Shown: positions 12,982 to 24,706 of the stretch, in pieces
Layout: each line of letters starts with the position of its first letter
Numbering within the stretch: the stretch's first letter is position 1
Notes under the pieces: generated by a model
What the model was told of the DNA's origin: nothing
The model's database searches: none
What the model saw: only the letters and a program-made list of their open reading frames with translations
Made by a program: the position numbers and the translations under genes
DNA from: Allodiplogaster sudhausi
Lineage: Eukaryota; Nematoda; Chromadorea; Rhabditida; Diplogasteridae
DNA: 64,000 nt
Direction of reading: 5' to 3'
Assembly (NCBI GenBank): GCA_945643635.1
Contig: CALZFC010000033.1
Coordinates: forward strand, 72,501-136,500

Positions 12982-14067
12982 TCGTCTACAAATGCAGAAT
13001 GAGATTGGCGAGAGAAAAGAAAGCCAAGGAAGAAAAGGAAAAGCGAAGGTGAAAACAAGCCGGAGAAGAACGTGAGAAGCGTGAGTGTAATGAGGAGGGA
13101 GAATGCCTGGCCATGCCCGAGGCTAAGCGAGATCAGCCGAGAGTAACAGCTGATCTTCCCCCTCTTCCCTCTCCGGGGTCACGCCTGTTCATACCACCAG
13201 CAACCATCGTGCGTCGCCGACGAAAACTCCCGTCGAAAAGCAATTGAAGAGGATCACTTTCTCTTTTCCCTTCTCTCTCTCATCTCTCCCCTTTCTCTCT
13301 CCACTCCCTTCCCTCCTCTCTCCACTCTCTTCCGTTCTCTCTCATCTCTCTCCATTCTTTTCCCCTTTCTCTCTTTCCACTCTCTTCTCCCCTTGTCTTC
13401 ACCAGTGTGTCTCTGTCCATCTGATTCTCTTTTGCATAATCACCCTTTCTTCACCTCGCTTCTGCAATGAGCACCATTCTGAAAACATGGAGTGAGAGAA
13501 AAGCAGCAATGATGAAGCAGGTTGAATGACAACTGCTTCAGGATATCTGTTCCTCCTCCTCTCCCTCCCTCTCGTTCTCTCTCCCTCTCGTTCTCTCCCT
13601 CCTCGTTCTCTCTCCCTCCTTCCCTCCCGTTCTCTCCTTCCTTCTCATGGATTAACTCTCTTCACGCAGTCTCTCTAACTCCTGTGCGTCCCAAAAATGA
13701 CGAGAAATTATGAAAATGACAGCAGGCAAATGTTGGCTGCTGCCTGATCTACCGTAAGGAGAGTAAATTATTTAAATCTGAAGGCGGAGACTCTGCTCAT
13801 TCCTACTTCTTCTCATCGAAGTGCAATTTGCAATGCAGACAATGTTCAGAATAGATGAATGGGATCTGAGTCGAAAAAAGATTTCTGTGGTGTTCTTGTT
13901 TTATCTCCATCGTCTCATTCAGAGAGAGAAGGTTCACCCTCGCATGGCAGGGCAAAGAAAATGAAGAAGCAGAGAAGAGATTGGCTGGCTCGCAAGATGA
14001 CGACAGTTCAATTCATTTCAAATCATCCGACAACTCATTCAAGAGTACACATTCAAGTCTTTTATGA
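12982..14067 (+). CDS. Candidate two-exon fragment, unrecognised basic coiled-coil protein
   Basis: Exon 12982-13048 reads VYKCRMRLAREKKAKEEKEK, with donor AG|GTGAAA in phase 2. Exon 13923-14067 starts with one base after CATTCAG and reads ERRFTLAWQGKENEEAEKRL, then an acidic and serine-rich tail, then TGA. The two join in frame. The first exon is very rich in Lys and Glu. A separate open stretch at about 13051-13249 (ECLAMPEAKRDQPRVTADLP...IPPATIVRRRRKLPSK) lies in the intron and could be an alternative exon. In the frame of exon 1 it is preceded by TGA at 13049-13051. The upstream start is unresolved and no family is recognised. Confidence 0.3.
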
Positions 14068-14371
14068 TCATTCGGTCGGCTTCTCTATGTTTATCTCTCT
14101 CTCTCTGTCTCTCTCTCTGTCTCTGTCTCTCTCTCTCTCTCTCTTCCATCAACTCTCTCTATCTCTCTCTCTCTCTTCAGCTTTCTCTCTCCGTGCCATA
14201 TTCTCTGCAACGCTGTCTTCGCTAACCCGCTGCTCGAATCTGTCTATTATCCTCGAGCGATGCTGTTTATAGAATCGGAGATAAGGACGGAAGAGTTGGC
14301 GTGACTACAAGGCATTGCTGAAGAGAGAATAGCGCAGAGGACGTCAGAGGGAGCGGGGGTGGGCAGAGGGA

Positions 14372-14485
14372 TTAGCATGGAGAGAGAGGGAAAGAGAGCG
14401 AGAGAGGGAAAGAGAGCGAGAGAGGGAAAGAGAGCGAGAGAGGGAAAGAGAGCGAGAGAGGGAAAGAGAGCGAGAGAGAAAGACT
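14372..14485. repeat. 18-bp GA-rich tandem repeat
   Basis: About five copies of GGGAAAGAGAGCGAGAGA in tandem. Confidence 0.8.
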
Positions 14486-14671
14486 GCGAGAGCGGACGAA
14501 GGTTAAGGGCAGAGAAGGTAAAAAATGAATGAAAGAGAAGAATTAAATGATAGAAATTCTTGACAAGATGCTTCTACTCCTTTTCTCGTGCCTGCCAATA
14601 TTTACGTAGATTCAGAAGAATCTCACCAAATTCGTCCCAGCTGGACAACTAGACAAAACGAGGAATTAGTG

Positions 14672-14942
14672 AATAGAGAAAAAGGAGCGAGAGACTGATA
14701 AAGAAAGGACGAGAGGAGGACGAAGAGAGCAAGAAACATGCGAGTGAATAGAGAAAGAGGAGCGAGAGACTGTTAAGGAAAGGACGAGAGGAGGACGAAG
14801 AGAGCAAGAAAGAAAGAGGAGCGAGAGACTGATAAAGAAAGGACGAGAGGAGGACGAAGAGAGCAAGAAAGAAAGAGGAGCGAGAGACTGATAAAGAAAG
14901 GACGAGAGGAGGACGAAGAGAGCAAGAAACATGCGAGTGTCC
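14672..14942. repeat. About 60-72-bp tandem repeat, four copies
   Basis: Four head-to-tail copies of a unit beginning GGAGCGAGAGACTGATAAAG and ending with GGACGAAGAGAGCAAGAAA. The first and last copies are followed by CATGCGAGTG. One copy has TGTTAAGG in place of TGATAAAG, so the array is not fully homogenised. Confidence 0.8.
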
Positions 14943-15227
14943 ACTAAGAATGGCTTCCTTCTTTTATGGACAGAGAAACCACGTCAAAATACACGTCTGA
15001 GATTAGAATGGAGAGAGGAGATTCAGACTACTTTCAAGATAACAGGAAGATGTCATCGGAGATGATGAAGCTTCCCTGATTACAGAGGAATGGGTTGCCT
15101 TCTCCAGGCTTCTAAGGAATGCTTAACAAGGATACCCATGCAAGCAGAACAGAGCTATCAAACAAATTCGCACTTTGCGGTAACATAAGGAACCAGGACA
15201 AGATGGACAGAGAACTAGAGAAAAAGA

Positions 15228-15275
<48 letters not shown>

Positions 15276-15329
15276 GAAGAGAGAAGAGAGAAGAGAGAAG
15301 AGAGAAGAGAGAGAGAGTGAGAAGAGAGT

Positions 15330-15378
<49 letters not shown>

Positions 15379-15626
15379 GAAGAGGGTGAGAGAGAAGAGA
15401 GATGGAGAGCACGAGGGAGAGAAGAGGAAACAAACAAAATGCGAACATGTGTGACTTGAAGCAGAAGAAGAGGTTAGAGAGAACGTGGAGAAACGGAGAA
15501 ACAAAACAAGAATGCGGGAGAAGCAACGTTCAGGGCATCGCCCACACTTTTTAAACCGGACATCGGCAGCAGAGCCATCGAATCACTGGACTGCAACTTG
15601 CATAGAGTTGCTGAGAGAGAGAGAGT

Positions 15627-15664
<38 letters not shown>

Positions 15665-17889
15665 TGAGATTGAGGGAGGGATGAGAGGGAGAAAGGGAGA
15701 GAGGGTTGAGAGAGAGAAAGGGAGAGATTGTTGAGAGAGAGATGAGAGGGAGAGAGAGATGAGAGAAGGATGAGAGAGATGAGAGGGAGAGAGGGATGAG
15801 ATAGAGAAACAAAGATAGAGTGAGGAGAGAGAGCAGAGATAGATCTGGAGGGAAACAGGGAGAGACAGAGATAGATTGATGAGAGGGATAGAGAGAGAAA
15901 TAATGAAACAGAGGCAGCGAATGTGACAAAGAAGCAAAGAAAAAGAGCACCACACACTAGAGAGTGTAGATGATTAGGGAACGTGTGAAGAATTGGAGGA
16001 GAGATGAAGCAAAGTGAAAAGAAGATGCTTCGATCACGTTGGAGGCGTCCCAAAACAACTGGACTTTATAAATTAGATTTGCACTACTTAAATAGCATTT
16101 TACTCTTTAGTGTGGAAGAAGTGCAATGCAGATACATCTCAATACCTTCGCTTTCCGATCTTGTTGCTTCTTGTTACTGTGGAAATATATTTAAAGCTAT
16201 TTTACTTAAGTGCAAAACGATTTCTGAAAATGAAAGAACAGAAAAGAAAGATGAGGGACAAGGGCTATTCCATGAGTATTCTGATTGCAAGGAAAGAACC
16301 AATCAAAGAACCAATCACAGGCACCAATCGCCATGGACAACTTGTTAAAGAAATGCCTTAAACAAAGCTATAGGTTTCTTCATAGGGAAAGTGTAAGAGC
16401 AAAAGAAAAGTTGAGATAAGTACAGTACCGCCCAACATCCAGGGGTCATGGATGCAACGGATGCAACGGTTGCATCCTTAAGATCCATGCGAATTGTGGC
16501 TTGTACAGGCAACGAAAATTTTCCATATTACATTTTTCTGAATCAGATTTTTTTTCTCTATCGACTGAATCTATCCAATTCATAAAATACTCAACTTTTT
16601 TTACGCTAAAATACTCAACTTAAAATACTCAACTTTTTTACTTTTTTTACTTTTTTTACATATGTGGAAAAACTAATAACGAGAGAAATAAGCGTATGAA
16701 GGCTGTGAAAAGAAAGAAAGGGAGAAAGTGATAGCATAAGAGAGAGAGACAGAGAAATTAGCGAAGAAAGTGAGAGAAGGCAAGGAGAGAGTGTAAAGAG
16801 AGAAAGATATACAACCGAAAGAAAAGGGAGCGTGCAGAGTCCAAGAGGTGTACTGTAGGGGGAGCGTCAAGGGGGCAGCGGGGGTGCTGAATCAAAAAGG
16901 AAAAGCTTGTTGCTCCCTCGCTCTGTAATACTCCTTCCTTGCTCCTACCTTTCACCGTCCGTCGTTTTCTTTAGCTCCCTATCTTCCTTGCTCTAATTCC
17001 TGGCTTTCGTCTCCCTCAACACTCATATGTCTCATGGGTCCTCATCACCCTCGCTCTCTCTCTCGCTCTCTCTCTCGCTCTCTCAATCTCTCTCTCTCTC
17101 CTGAAGAATATGAAGACTCGTCAGTAATGTCGCATATAGGCATTCCGCTTCTGTTCCTTCATAGGAAAGGGCAACGCAATTGACTGGATGTCGAGAGCGG
17201 TAGCCTTATGTTGGGAACGGCGATGAGGTGGACAGGGAGAGAAGACCCAGACGAGCAGACGGTAGAGAGAGTGTGTGAGAGAGAATAAGAGAGAGAGAGC
17301 GAAAAGCAAGGTTGAAATAGAGAATGTGGCATTTGCACGAACGGTGAAGTTTGGGGGCAAACGGTAGAACAGAACTGCTCTCGTGAACAGGATGACAGTA
17401 CTAATGACATACATAACGTTCAGGAAACATAGCAGTGGGAAGCAGGCTAACAATAAGAGGCTATTGAGAGATAAGGAACGATTATGTAAGAAACCTTATA
17501 TAGCTTTCTTCCTCCCAAGCGCCGAAAAGGCATTAAACTTCCAATGGGCATACTCCGATAGTTGGATATTTAGGTGGATTTCTTAGAATAGTTCAGAGAA
17601 AGGGAAAAGCGCTAATTAAGAAAGCAGAGCCGAGTGGGTCATCAGGAGAGTGAGGAGAAAGACTTGCCACATATGCAAATGAAGAAGGATAGAGTCAGAA
17701 GGAGAGAAAAAGAGGGATAGAGAAAGAGAGGGAGAGAGAGAGATAAGGAGTTGAAGACTAGGACAAGATACCTGAAGGCAGATAAGCAGCACTTTGATGA
17801 TGTGACCTCGTTCCAGGAAGAATGGAGAAATCAAGAATGATCGAGAGACCCAAAGATGCAGAGCGAGAAATTGAGGTAGAGAGAGAGAG

Positions 17890-17998
17890 AGAGAGAGAGA
17901 GAGGGGAGAGGGAGAGAGACAGAGAGAGGGGAGAGGGAGAGAGACAGAGAGAGGGGAGAGGGAGAGAGACAGAGAGAGGGGAGAGGGAGAGAGACAGA
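17890..17998. repeat. 24-bp GA-rich tandem repeat
   Basis: About four copies of GAGAGACAGAGAGAGGGGAG plus GGGA, in tandem. Confidence 0.75.
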
Positions 17999-18354
17999 TG
18001 TCTCAAGGTGTGAGCCATGACTGGTGCAGCAAAACAGCCATATGAGCAGCCGGTTGTGAATCGGGCCATGGTTTGGAGTTGGATGAGCGGAAGATGACAT
18101 GAGAGAGACAGAGTGAAAGATAGAATGAAGGAGAGAGAGAAAGAGAGACAGAAAGAAAAGAGGAAGCTACATAACGAGAGATAACAGGTGCATGAGAAGA
18201 CTTGAGCATACCCGTAAACAATTAGAACTGACCGCGTTGAGTCGGGAATGCCCAAGGGCTCGTCTTCCCTTCTGATCATAGGTGAACGGTACAGTACGAA
18301 TGGCCACGGAAGCAGAGAGAGAGAGAAAGAGAGAGAGAAGAGAGAGAGAGAAAA

Positions 18355-18386
<32 letters not shown>

Positions 18387-18713
18387 GAGGGTAGATTGTA
18401 GAGATTGTAGAGAGAAGCGAAAGTGCAATTAATAGAAGCATTTGTTTAATCGAAGAAGATGGTAGAACCCGGCATTCAACTGCCTGGGTATTGCCGCGAA
18501 GAAATGTGATAACGTCTGTAGACATTTCCAGTTGGCTGGATTTCTTTAAATAAATTAAAGTAATGTGGGAACAGCAAGAGAAAACATATGCACCTACATG
18601 CATAGATGTCTGTAATAAGCACTATTTGGGCTATAATACTTTTGAGGAGCAAGTTGCGCAACTCAAGTATAATATTATAGACCTTAGAATATCTTTTAAC
18701 AAAACAAGATGAT

Positions 18714-19208
18714 ACAGCAAGATAATGACGTTCTTCATTACACGAATATCCTGAAAAAAGAGAGAATGATAAAGAAAAAGAGAAAAAGAGAGAGGGAAAG
18801 AGAGAGAGAAAGAGAGATCGAGAGAATGAGAGGAAGAGGAGAGAGAAAAAGATAGATAGAGAGAAAGAGAGAGAGATGAGAGAGAAAAATAAAGAAAGAG
18901 AAAGAGAGAGAGAGAGGAGAGAGAAAAAGAGAGATAGAGAGAAGGAGAGAGAGGAGAGCGAGAATAGAGATCGAGAGATAAAGAGGGAGAGGAGAGGGTA
19001 AAAGAAAGATAGTGAGAAAGAGAGAGAGAGAGAAAGAGAGAGAGAGGAGAGAGAAATGAATGTGGAAGACATGAAAAGGAGCCAATGGACAGAATGAGTG
19101 AGGCAAGTAGCATTTCGAATGAAAATGAGAGCAGTTACGAAGGACATGGAAACTAGCAAGATGAGATTGAAGGGATTTGTAAAATCTGAGGACAGTTTGA
19201 GAAGGTCT
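18714..19208. repeat. 495-bp tandem duplication, copy 1
   Basis: Begins ACAGCAAGATAATGACGTTC and ends TTTGAGAAGGTCT. It is followed immediately by a second copy. The internal part is GA-rich, but the ends are unique sequence. The plus strand of its unique part can be read as EPMDRMSEASSISNENESSY before a stop, which might be an exon remnant. Confidence 0.9.
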
Positions 19209-19703
19209 ACAGCAAGATAATGACGTTCTTCATTACACGAATATCCTGAAAAAAGAGAGAATGATAAAGAAAAAGAGAAAAAGAGAGAGGGAAAGAGAGA
19301 GAGAAAGAGAGATCGAGAGAATGAGAGGAAGAGGAGAGAGAAAAAGATAGATAGAGAGAAAGAGAGAGAGATGAGAGAGAAAAATAAAGAAAGAGAAAGA
19401 GAGAGAGAGAGGAGAGAGAAAAAGAGAGATAGAGAGAAGGAGAGAGAGGAGAGCGAGAATAGAGATCGAGAGATAAAGAGGGAGAGGAGAGGGTAAAAGA
19501 AAGATAGTGAGAAAGAGAGAGAGAGAGAAAGAGAGAGAGAGGAGAGAGAAATGAATGTGGAAGACATGAAAAGGAGCCAATGGACAGAATGAGTGAGGCA
19601 AGTAGCATTTCGAATGAAAATGAGAGCAGTTACGAAGGACATGGAAACTAGCAAGATGAGATTGAAGGGATTTGTAAAATCTGAGGACAGTTTGAGAAGG
19701 TCT
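19209..19703. repeat. 495-bp tandem duplication, copy 2
   Basis: A head-to-tail copy of 18714-19208 at an offset of exactly 495 bp. I saw no base difference between the copies by eye, even across the GA-rich interior, so the duplication is very recent or an assembly artefact. The 392-aa minus-strand ORF here simply runs through both copies. Confidence 0.9.
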
Positions 19704-19876
19704 CTGTAGATAAAGCCTCGAAAAGTTCACTTTGGAAACATTACTAGAGTTGGATAGATGTTGAGGGAACGAAGAAAAGCATTTGCATAAGGAAATGAGA
19801 GACGAAGAATGAGAGAGAGGGAGAGAGAGAGAGAAATAAATAGAGATGCAAAGAGTAAAGAGGGAGGGCGATAGAA

Positions 19877-19879
<3 letters not shown>

Positions 19880-19924
<45 letters not shown>

Positions 19925-20063
19925 GGAGTGGAGAGAGGCGGTTGTCTGGTCAGGACCATAATAAGAGAAAGGGTTGCTGAGGCCGTCATAAGGAGGGCGA
20001 CGAAAGTGAAATGAGTGGCGACGTAAGAAGAGAGAGCGGGACTCCTCTTCCTCTTTCCTCCCT
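19880..20063 (-). CDS. Possible exon, unrecognised
   Basis: One minus-strand frame between about 20063 and 19925 reads RRHSFHFRRPPYDGLSNPFS followed by YYGPDQTTASLHSRS, then enters a CT tract. It reads like protein, but other frames are open too and no convincing donor was found. It could belong with the exon at 20308-20419. Confidence 0.2.
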
Positions 20064-20307
20064 CCCTGCCCTCAGGCGCTCCTCTTCCCTCCTTCTCGAA
20101 GACCACTTCGGTCATCCAGGTCACAGCCACAACCACCCGCTCACGACTCACCAGCCAAGAGAGCATTCACCGAGAGTGAAACGGCGTGTGAGAGAGAGAA
20201 GTAGAGAAAGAGGGAGAGAGAAAGAAAGAGAGAAAGAGAGAGAGAGAGAGGGAGAGAGTTCACTAGAAGGAGGAAGAAAGAGAAGCAGAGAGTTGAAGGA
20301 GATCTAC

Positions 20308-20419
20308 ATTTCTCCTGCAGCAACATTTCGGCGACTTCTAAAATGGGGCGAAAGATGAGGTTACATGGATGGTCTACTGAATCAAGCCATGCTTGCACTC
20401 CATCGTCCTCCATTTTCAC
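20308..20419 (-). CDS. Possible first exon, unrecognised protein
   Basis: Starts at ATG 20419 (or the second ATG at 20413) with MKMEDDGVQAWLDSVDHPCN and continues LIFRPILEVAEMLLQEK to a donor AAAT|GTAGAT in phase 1. Composition is that of an ordinary soluble protein. The next exon is unresolved because the downstream sense strand is a long CT tract. Confidence 0.3.
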
Positions 20420-20433
20420 TCTCTGTTCTCTCC

Positions 20434-20434
<1 letters not shown>

Positions 20435-20491
<57 letters not shown>

Positions 20492-20567
20492 GCTTCCAAT
20501 CTCAGGATTTTCTCCCTCTCTCTTAATCCCTCACTGTCAGCTCTCTCCTCTCGCTCTCTCTCACTCC

Positions 20568-20601
<34 letters not shown>

Positions 20602-20815
20602 TTCTGCTTCCGCTCTCTGCCTTCTCTCCCTCTCTCTCTTAATCCCTCACTCTCTGCTCTCCCCTCTCGCTCACTCTCTCTCTCTCTTTCTGGTCTCTCT
20701 CTCTCTCTCTCTCTCTATCTCTTTCTTAATCCCTCACCCTCCGCTCTCCCCGCTCGCTCACTCTCTCTCTTTCTCTCTCTTTCTGATCTCTCTCTCTCTC
20801 TCTCTCTCTCAGCTT
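20435..20815. repeat. CT-rich minisatellite/microsatellite block
   Basis: (CT)n interrupted by a recurrent TTAATCCCTCACTCTC / TGCTTCCGCTCTC motif at about 60-100-bp spacing, for example near 20523, 20639 and 20723. It generates overlapping Ser/Leu ORFs and is not coding. Confidence 0.7.
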
Positions 20816-20829
20816 CAGCTCTCGCTGTT

Positions 20830-22902
20830 CCTCACACACACACCCAAGTGTGTAAGAAAATTTTCCCAAAAATAAGGCAACCACGTCTCGAATTTTTAAT
20901 AACCATCGTCCACAGGATTTGAATTGAATGCAAAAGTAGAGTGCTCAATGCAGAATACCAATGAAGACCAAGTTAAAAAGATTTCTTTGCACGTCACTCT
21001 TCGCCTCTTTCTCAGATCAAGAGAAATCCTTTTATTGAGCAAGAATGGACGCAAACAACAATGTCCTCTTCACCTTTTCTGTGCTTCATTGCGGAAATTG
21101 ATGACGGAAAAGAATATTCAGGAGCCTTTCTCTGCTCCCTGCTCTCTCTCTCTCTCTCTCTCTCTCGCTCTCTCTATCTCTCTTTCTTTCTCTGTTTCTC
21201 TCTAGCTTTCTCTTATTCTATTTCCCTTCGTCTACTATTTCAAGTGACAAAACAAGCTGCATTCTATTGTCACCTCTCATGCTTCTTTCCTATTTTAGGC
21301 GCATTCCACAAGTTACCGTATACAAGGGTGAAAGGGGAGAAGTGCGATGTCTTTCAACGAGATGGTGAGTGATACGAGAAGAGATCGCCAGAGAGAGAGA
21401 CATAGAGTGAGAGGTCGAGGGAGAGCGAGAGAGAGGGAGAGAGAGAGAAAGAGAGAGAGAGAGAGGGAGGGAGGGAGGGATAGCGAGGGAGAGCTGGAGG
21501 AACAGAGAGAGGACGAGAGAAGAGACCGAGGGGCTTGCTTGTAGTGCCCTCCCACAAGGGTGCGAAATAGCACGAGAAGTGCGCGAAGATGTGAATGCCT
21601 GTCCCGTTTCTATGTGTACTCTCCATTGCGTTGTTTATGAGAAGTTCGTTTGATGCTGCAGAATCCTTCTTTTGAAGAAACAAGAGAAATCTTTCTTATA
21701 GCTTGTTATAAATGTAACTATAACTTACATATGACACTGAAGCAGAGGAAAACTGTTAAGACAATGAAGAAAGTGCACGGCATGAAAGACAATAGAAAGA
21801 GAAGAACTGAAGACTGCAAAAGGTATGCATTTGTCATGCGATGAACTTGAGTGTTTTCATCAGTATTTAACAGACGACACATGAAAAGTAAACTAGGAGG
21901 AAGGAAAATGACAGGTCGAGTGCTTCTTATCATAATATAATTATGTTGGCTAACGAGACAAGATTACGATGTAGGGAAAGAATAACAGAGAAGGAAATGG
22001 ACAGAATGGAAAGACTAAGCGATAAAGAACTAACAGAAACAAGTGATAGCGTGACGTATGATTTCGAAGTGAGCAGGCACTTGGTACGTCAGGAGGGAAG
22101 AGTTCTGAAGAAGCCTGTAAGATGACGGAGTCAGCGGAGATTAAGAGTGAAATGAATATCAAGTCAGTGAAGGCTTAATCAGACAAAGCAGCCTTCTCAG
22201 AGGGCATCCTCAATATGACATCAGAGAATTGTCTTCCTCTATGCCAGAGAAAAGAAAGACAGGATTTGCATCTCCTTCAAATGACCGCAGCCCTCAGCTT
22301 TTACTTATCTCCCTTCGTATGATGTCTGCATCTCCGCAATATTCTCCTCTCTCAACTTTTTCTTTTTGTCTTTCTTTGTCAGAATTTGCTTGTTAGTGTT
22401 GACGTTAAAGCCCGGAGAAGGACGTTCTTCTCTAGCCAGAAGGGACAAGGAGTGGTTAATCCGTGGCAAACGACGAGTGCCAGCCTGAGGACAGCCCGAA
22501 TCCCCCGGGGGAAATCGGTTGCTTGGGTGGGCGAAAGCCATTCCGATGCTCCCACAGAGAGGACAACCAACCTTTACACCCCCACCCCTTTTCATGTTCC
22601 CTTACTTGCCTTCCTTAACCAAATTCCAACTGAAAATAATGACAGCTTAACTACTGAGAGACGTCTCTGATAATACATAGAAAGATCAAATAAAAAGAGG
22701 AAGATTTGGAACATGAAGCCTTTTCATGCTGCAGTGAGGAAATTGGATAAGAAATCACATCCAGGTATGAGGGAAGCAACATTAGGTTCTAGCTCAATTC
22801 AAGTGATGGAACCAAAGAGCATTGGATGGCATTTAGGAGGGCCGAGCATGGTTGGTAGGATGAGACAGGATGGGAAAGGGGAATAAGAACCGAGAGAGAG
22901 AC

Positions 22903-22936
<34 letters not shown>

Positions 22937-24108
22937 CGGGCGATAGTGAATGTGAGAGAGAGATACACAGAGAGATGGAGAGTGAGAGAGGAGCAGTGAA
23001 AGTGAGAGAGAAAGTGAAGCCCCTTCTTATCACAACAAGAGCATCCAAATAGCTGCCGAGTCAAGCGGAAGGTAGCTGAGCATTCGTTCATTCATTCCAT
23101 ACCTTGTATCTGCACTCACAGCTCATTCTCTCTCCCTCTCTTTTTCTCTCCCCCTCTCTTTCTCTCTCATTTCTCTCTCTCACTATTCTTTTCTATCTTT
23201 CTCTCTCTCTTTTTCCCTCTCTCCTTTTCTTTCTCTCTCACTCTCTAATTGTCTCTCGTCTTCTCCATCTCATCCCCTTTATCCTTGAGTTCCTGAATGG
23301 AAGGCTACGCAAGCGGCTGCGTAGTCATGAGAAAGAGCAGACAGATTTCAACGTCACAAGTCCGTTGTGAGAGTGCGTGAGATGAAGAGACGGAGAGAAT
23401 AAGAGGAAGCTGCTTCCAAGGGTCTTCCCTATCAGCGTGGCTACTGTGACTGCACGGTCAGTGAGAAAGTCAAGGGAACTCACTTCTTTCTAGAAGGCGA
23501 CCCGGAAAGCAGTCTTTCATTTAGACTCCCTTATAATATATGAAGCCAGTGTAAATCCAATGAAATTACAAGAACGAATATATGCAAATTAATAAACTAA
23601 AACAGCAAAGGGGCGAGTAGAATTTCAACAAAATAACAGGTCAGTGATTATCAAGCAATTCAGTGAATTAAGCCACGCGTGATTCCGAATACCAGAACAG
23701 AACTCGACCAAGTACTCTCAGGAGAGTTCCATTTTTTTTTCTCGGACTAGAACTTCGAGTTCGGGAGCTGGAGAGAGAAATGAAGACGAAAGAAGCTAGT
23801 CGAGAGACACTAGCTAAGGAGGGAAAGAAGGAGAGAGAGCGAGCGCGAGACAGAGAGAGAGAGAGAGAGAGGGGGGGGGAGAGGGAGAGAGAGAAGCTGG
23901 GATGGGCCACCCAACTGCATATTCGGCATTGTCATGGAGTTGATTAGCGAAGCTTGTTATGCATCGCATCTCCATTCCTCACGAATCCCCTCAAAAACAA
24001 CAACGCCGCCCTTACCATTTTTTAAGAAGTCCTTCGGGACACGGAGAATAAGACGAGCAACCTATTCCTAATCGAGTTGTGCTAGAATAGGAATAGAAAA
24101 CCTAAAAC

Positions 24109-24146
<38 letters not shown>

Positions 24147-24700
24147 CGCTCTCTCAAGCATAAAGGTATGCGTAGCCCTGATCTTGGATATGTCTCGTTC
24201 TTAGAATACCGTAATGTTCCCGACTACGTCAGCTTTCAACTTCAACAGACAACCGAAGCACTCCTGCAAGCGTTAATGGTGGCATTCCGTTAAAAAACTG
24301 TTAGCAGCTAGAAAAATAAATAACAAAATGCAATGTGTTAAACGATTCAATAGTTTATCGATTTGTACCATCTCACTTTACCAACGACATCACAGAGAAT
24401 GGGCAAATATGTCATGTTAGTTGTTTACTTGTCAAGGGGGCGCTGGCCATGCGAATCAGTCTATGAAATGCACATATCTGTTCTCTACCGTAAGCGAACT
24501 CAAATTAGTCGGATACCTAAAATGCTAATCAAGCAGCTTGACAATTCTTACCAATTCGAAAAGCGGCGTCTCAAGGATCACGAAAGAATCATCTGATAAG
24601 AGTGGATGCAGTAGTTGTTGGCCATTCTGGAAGAATCGGTTGCTGTCGCACAAGCGGAAAAGAAACAGAGAGTCCAGCAGAATGATTAATAGGAAAACTC
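20830..24700. other. Mixed single-copy and repeat DNA, no gene supported
   Basis: Contains CT/GA tracts (21143-21190, 21427-21470, 22890-22940, 23125-23250, 23850-23895). A minus-strand open frame at 22595-22305 includes a CPLC pair but has no second zinc-ligand pair at normal spacing. A perfect inverted repeat CTACGCA-agcggc-TGCGTAG lies near 23304-23323. I found no splice-consistent gene here. Confidence 0.35.
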
Positions 24701-24706
24701 GTCAGT

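Larger units (their letters stand above)
14068..18713. other. Microsatellite-dominated stretch without a supported gene
   Basis: Alternating CT (14094-14175; 17051-17100) and GA (14372-14485; 15230-15370; 15620-15665) tracts, plus the tandem repeats listed separately. Around 16587-16660 there is a small T/A-rich repeat of AAAATACTCAACT. A perfect 9-bp palindrome GGATGCAAC-G-GTTGCATCC lies at 16459-16477. Long Ser/Leu ORFs on the minus strand are products of the repeats. Confidence 0.5.

Noticed and set aside
13049..13051. In-frame TGA as a possible selenocysteine codon
   Set aside because: A donor AG|GTGAAA overlaps it and splicing there joins in phase to the exon at 13923, which is simpler. 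No SECIS-like hairpin was looked for successfully.
18476..19654. 392-codon minus-strand ORF
   Set aside because: It runs through both copies of the 495-bp duplication and is mostly Ser/Leu/Phe from CT repeats; length is due to absence of stops in the repeat, not coding.
22305..22595. Minus-strand 96-codon ORF with a CPLC motif
   Set aside because: Only one Cys pair at zinc-finger spacing, all six frames are rather open here, and there is no splice context.
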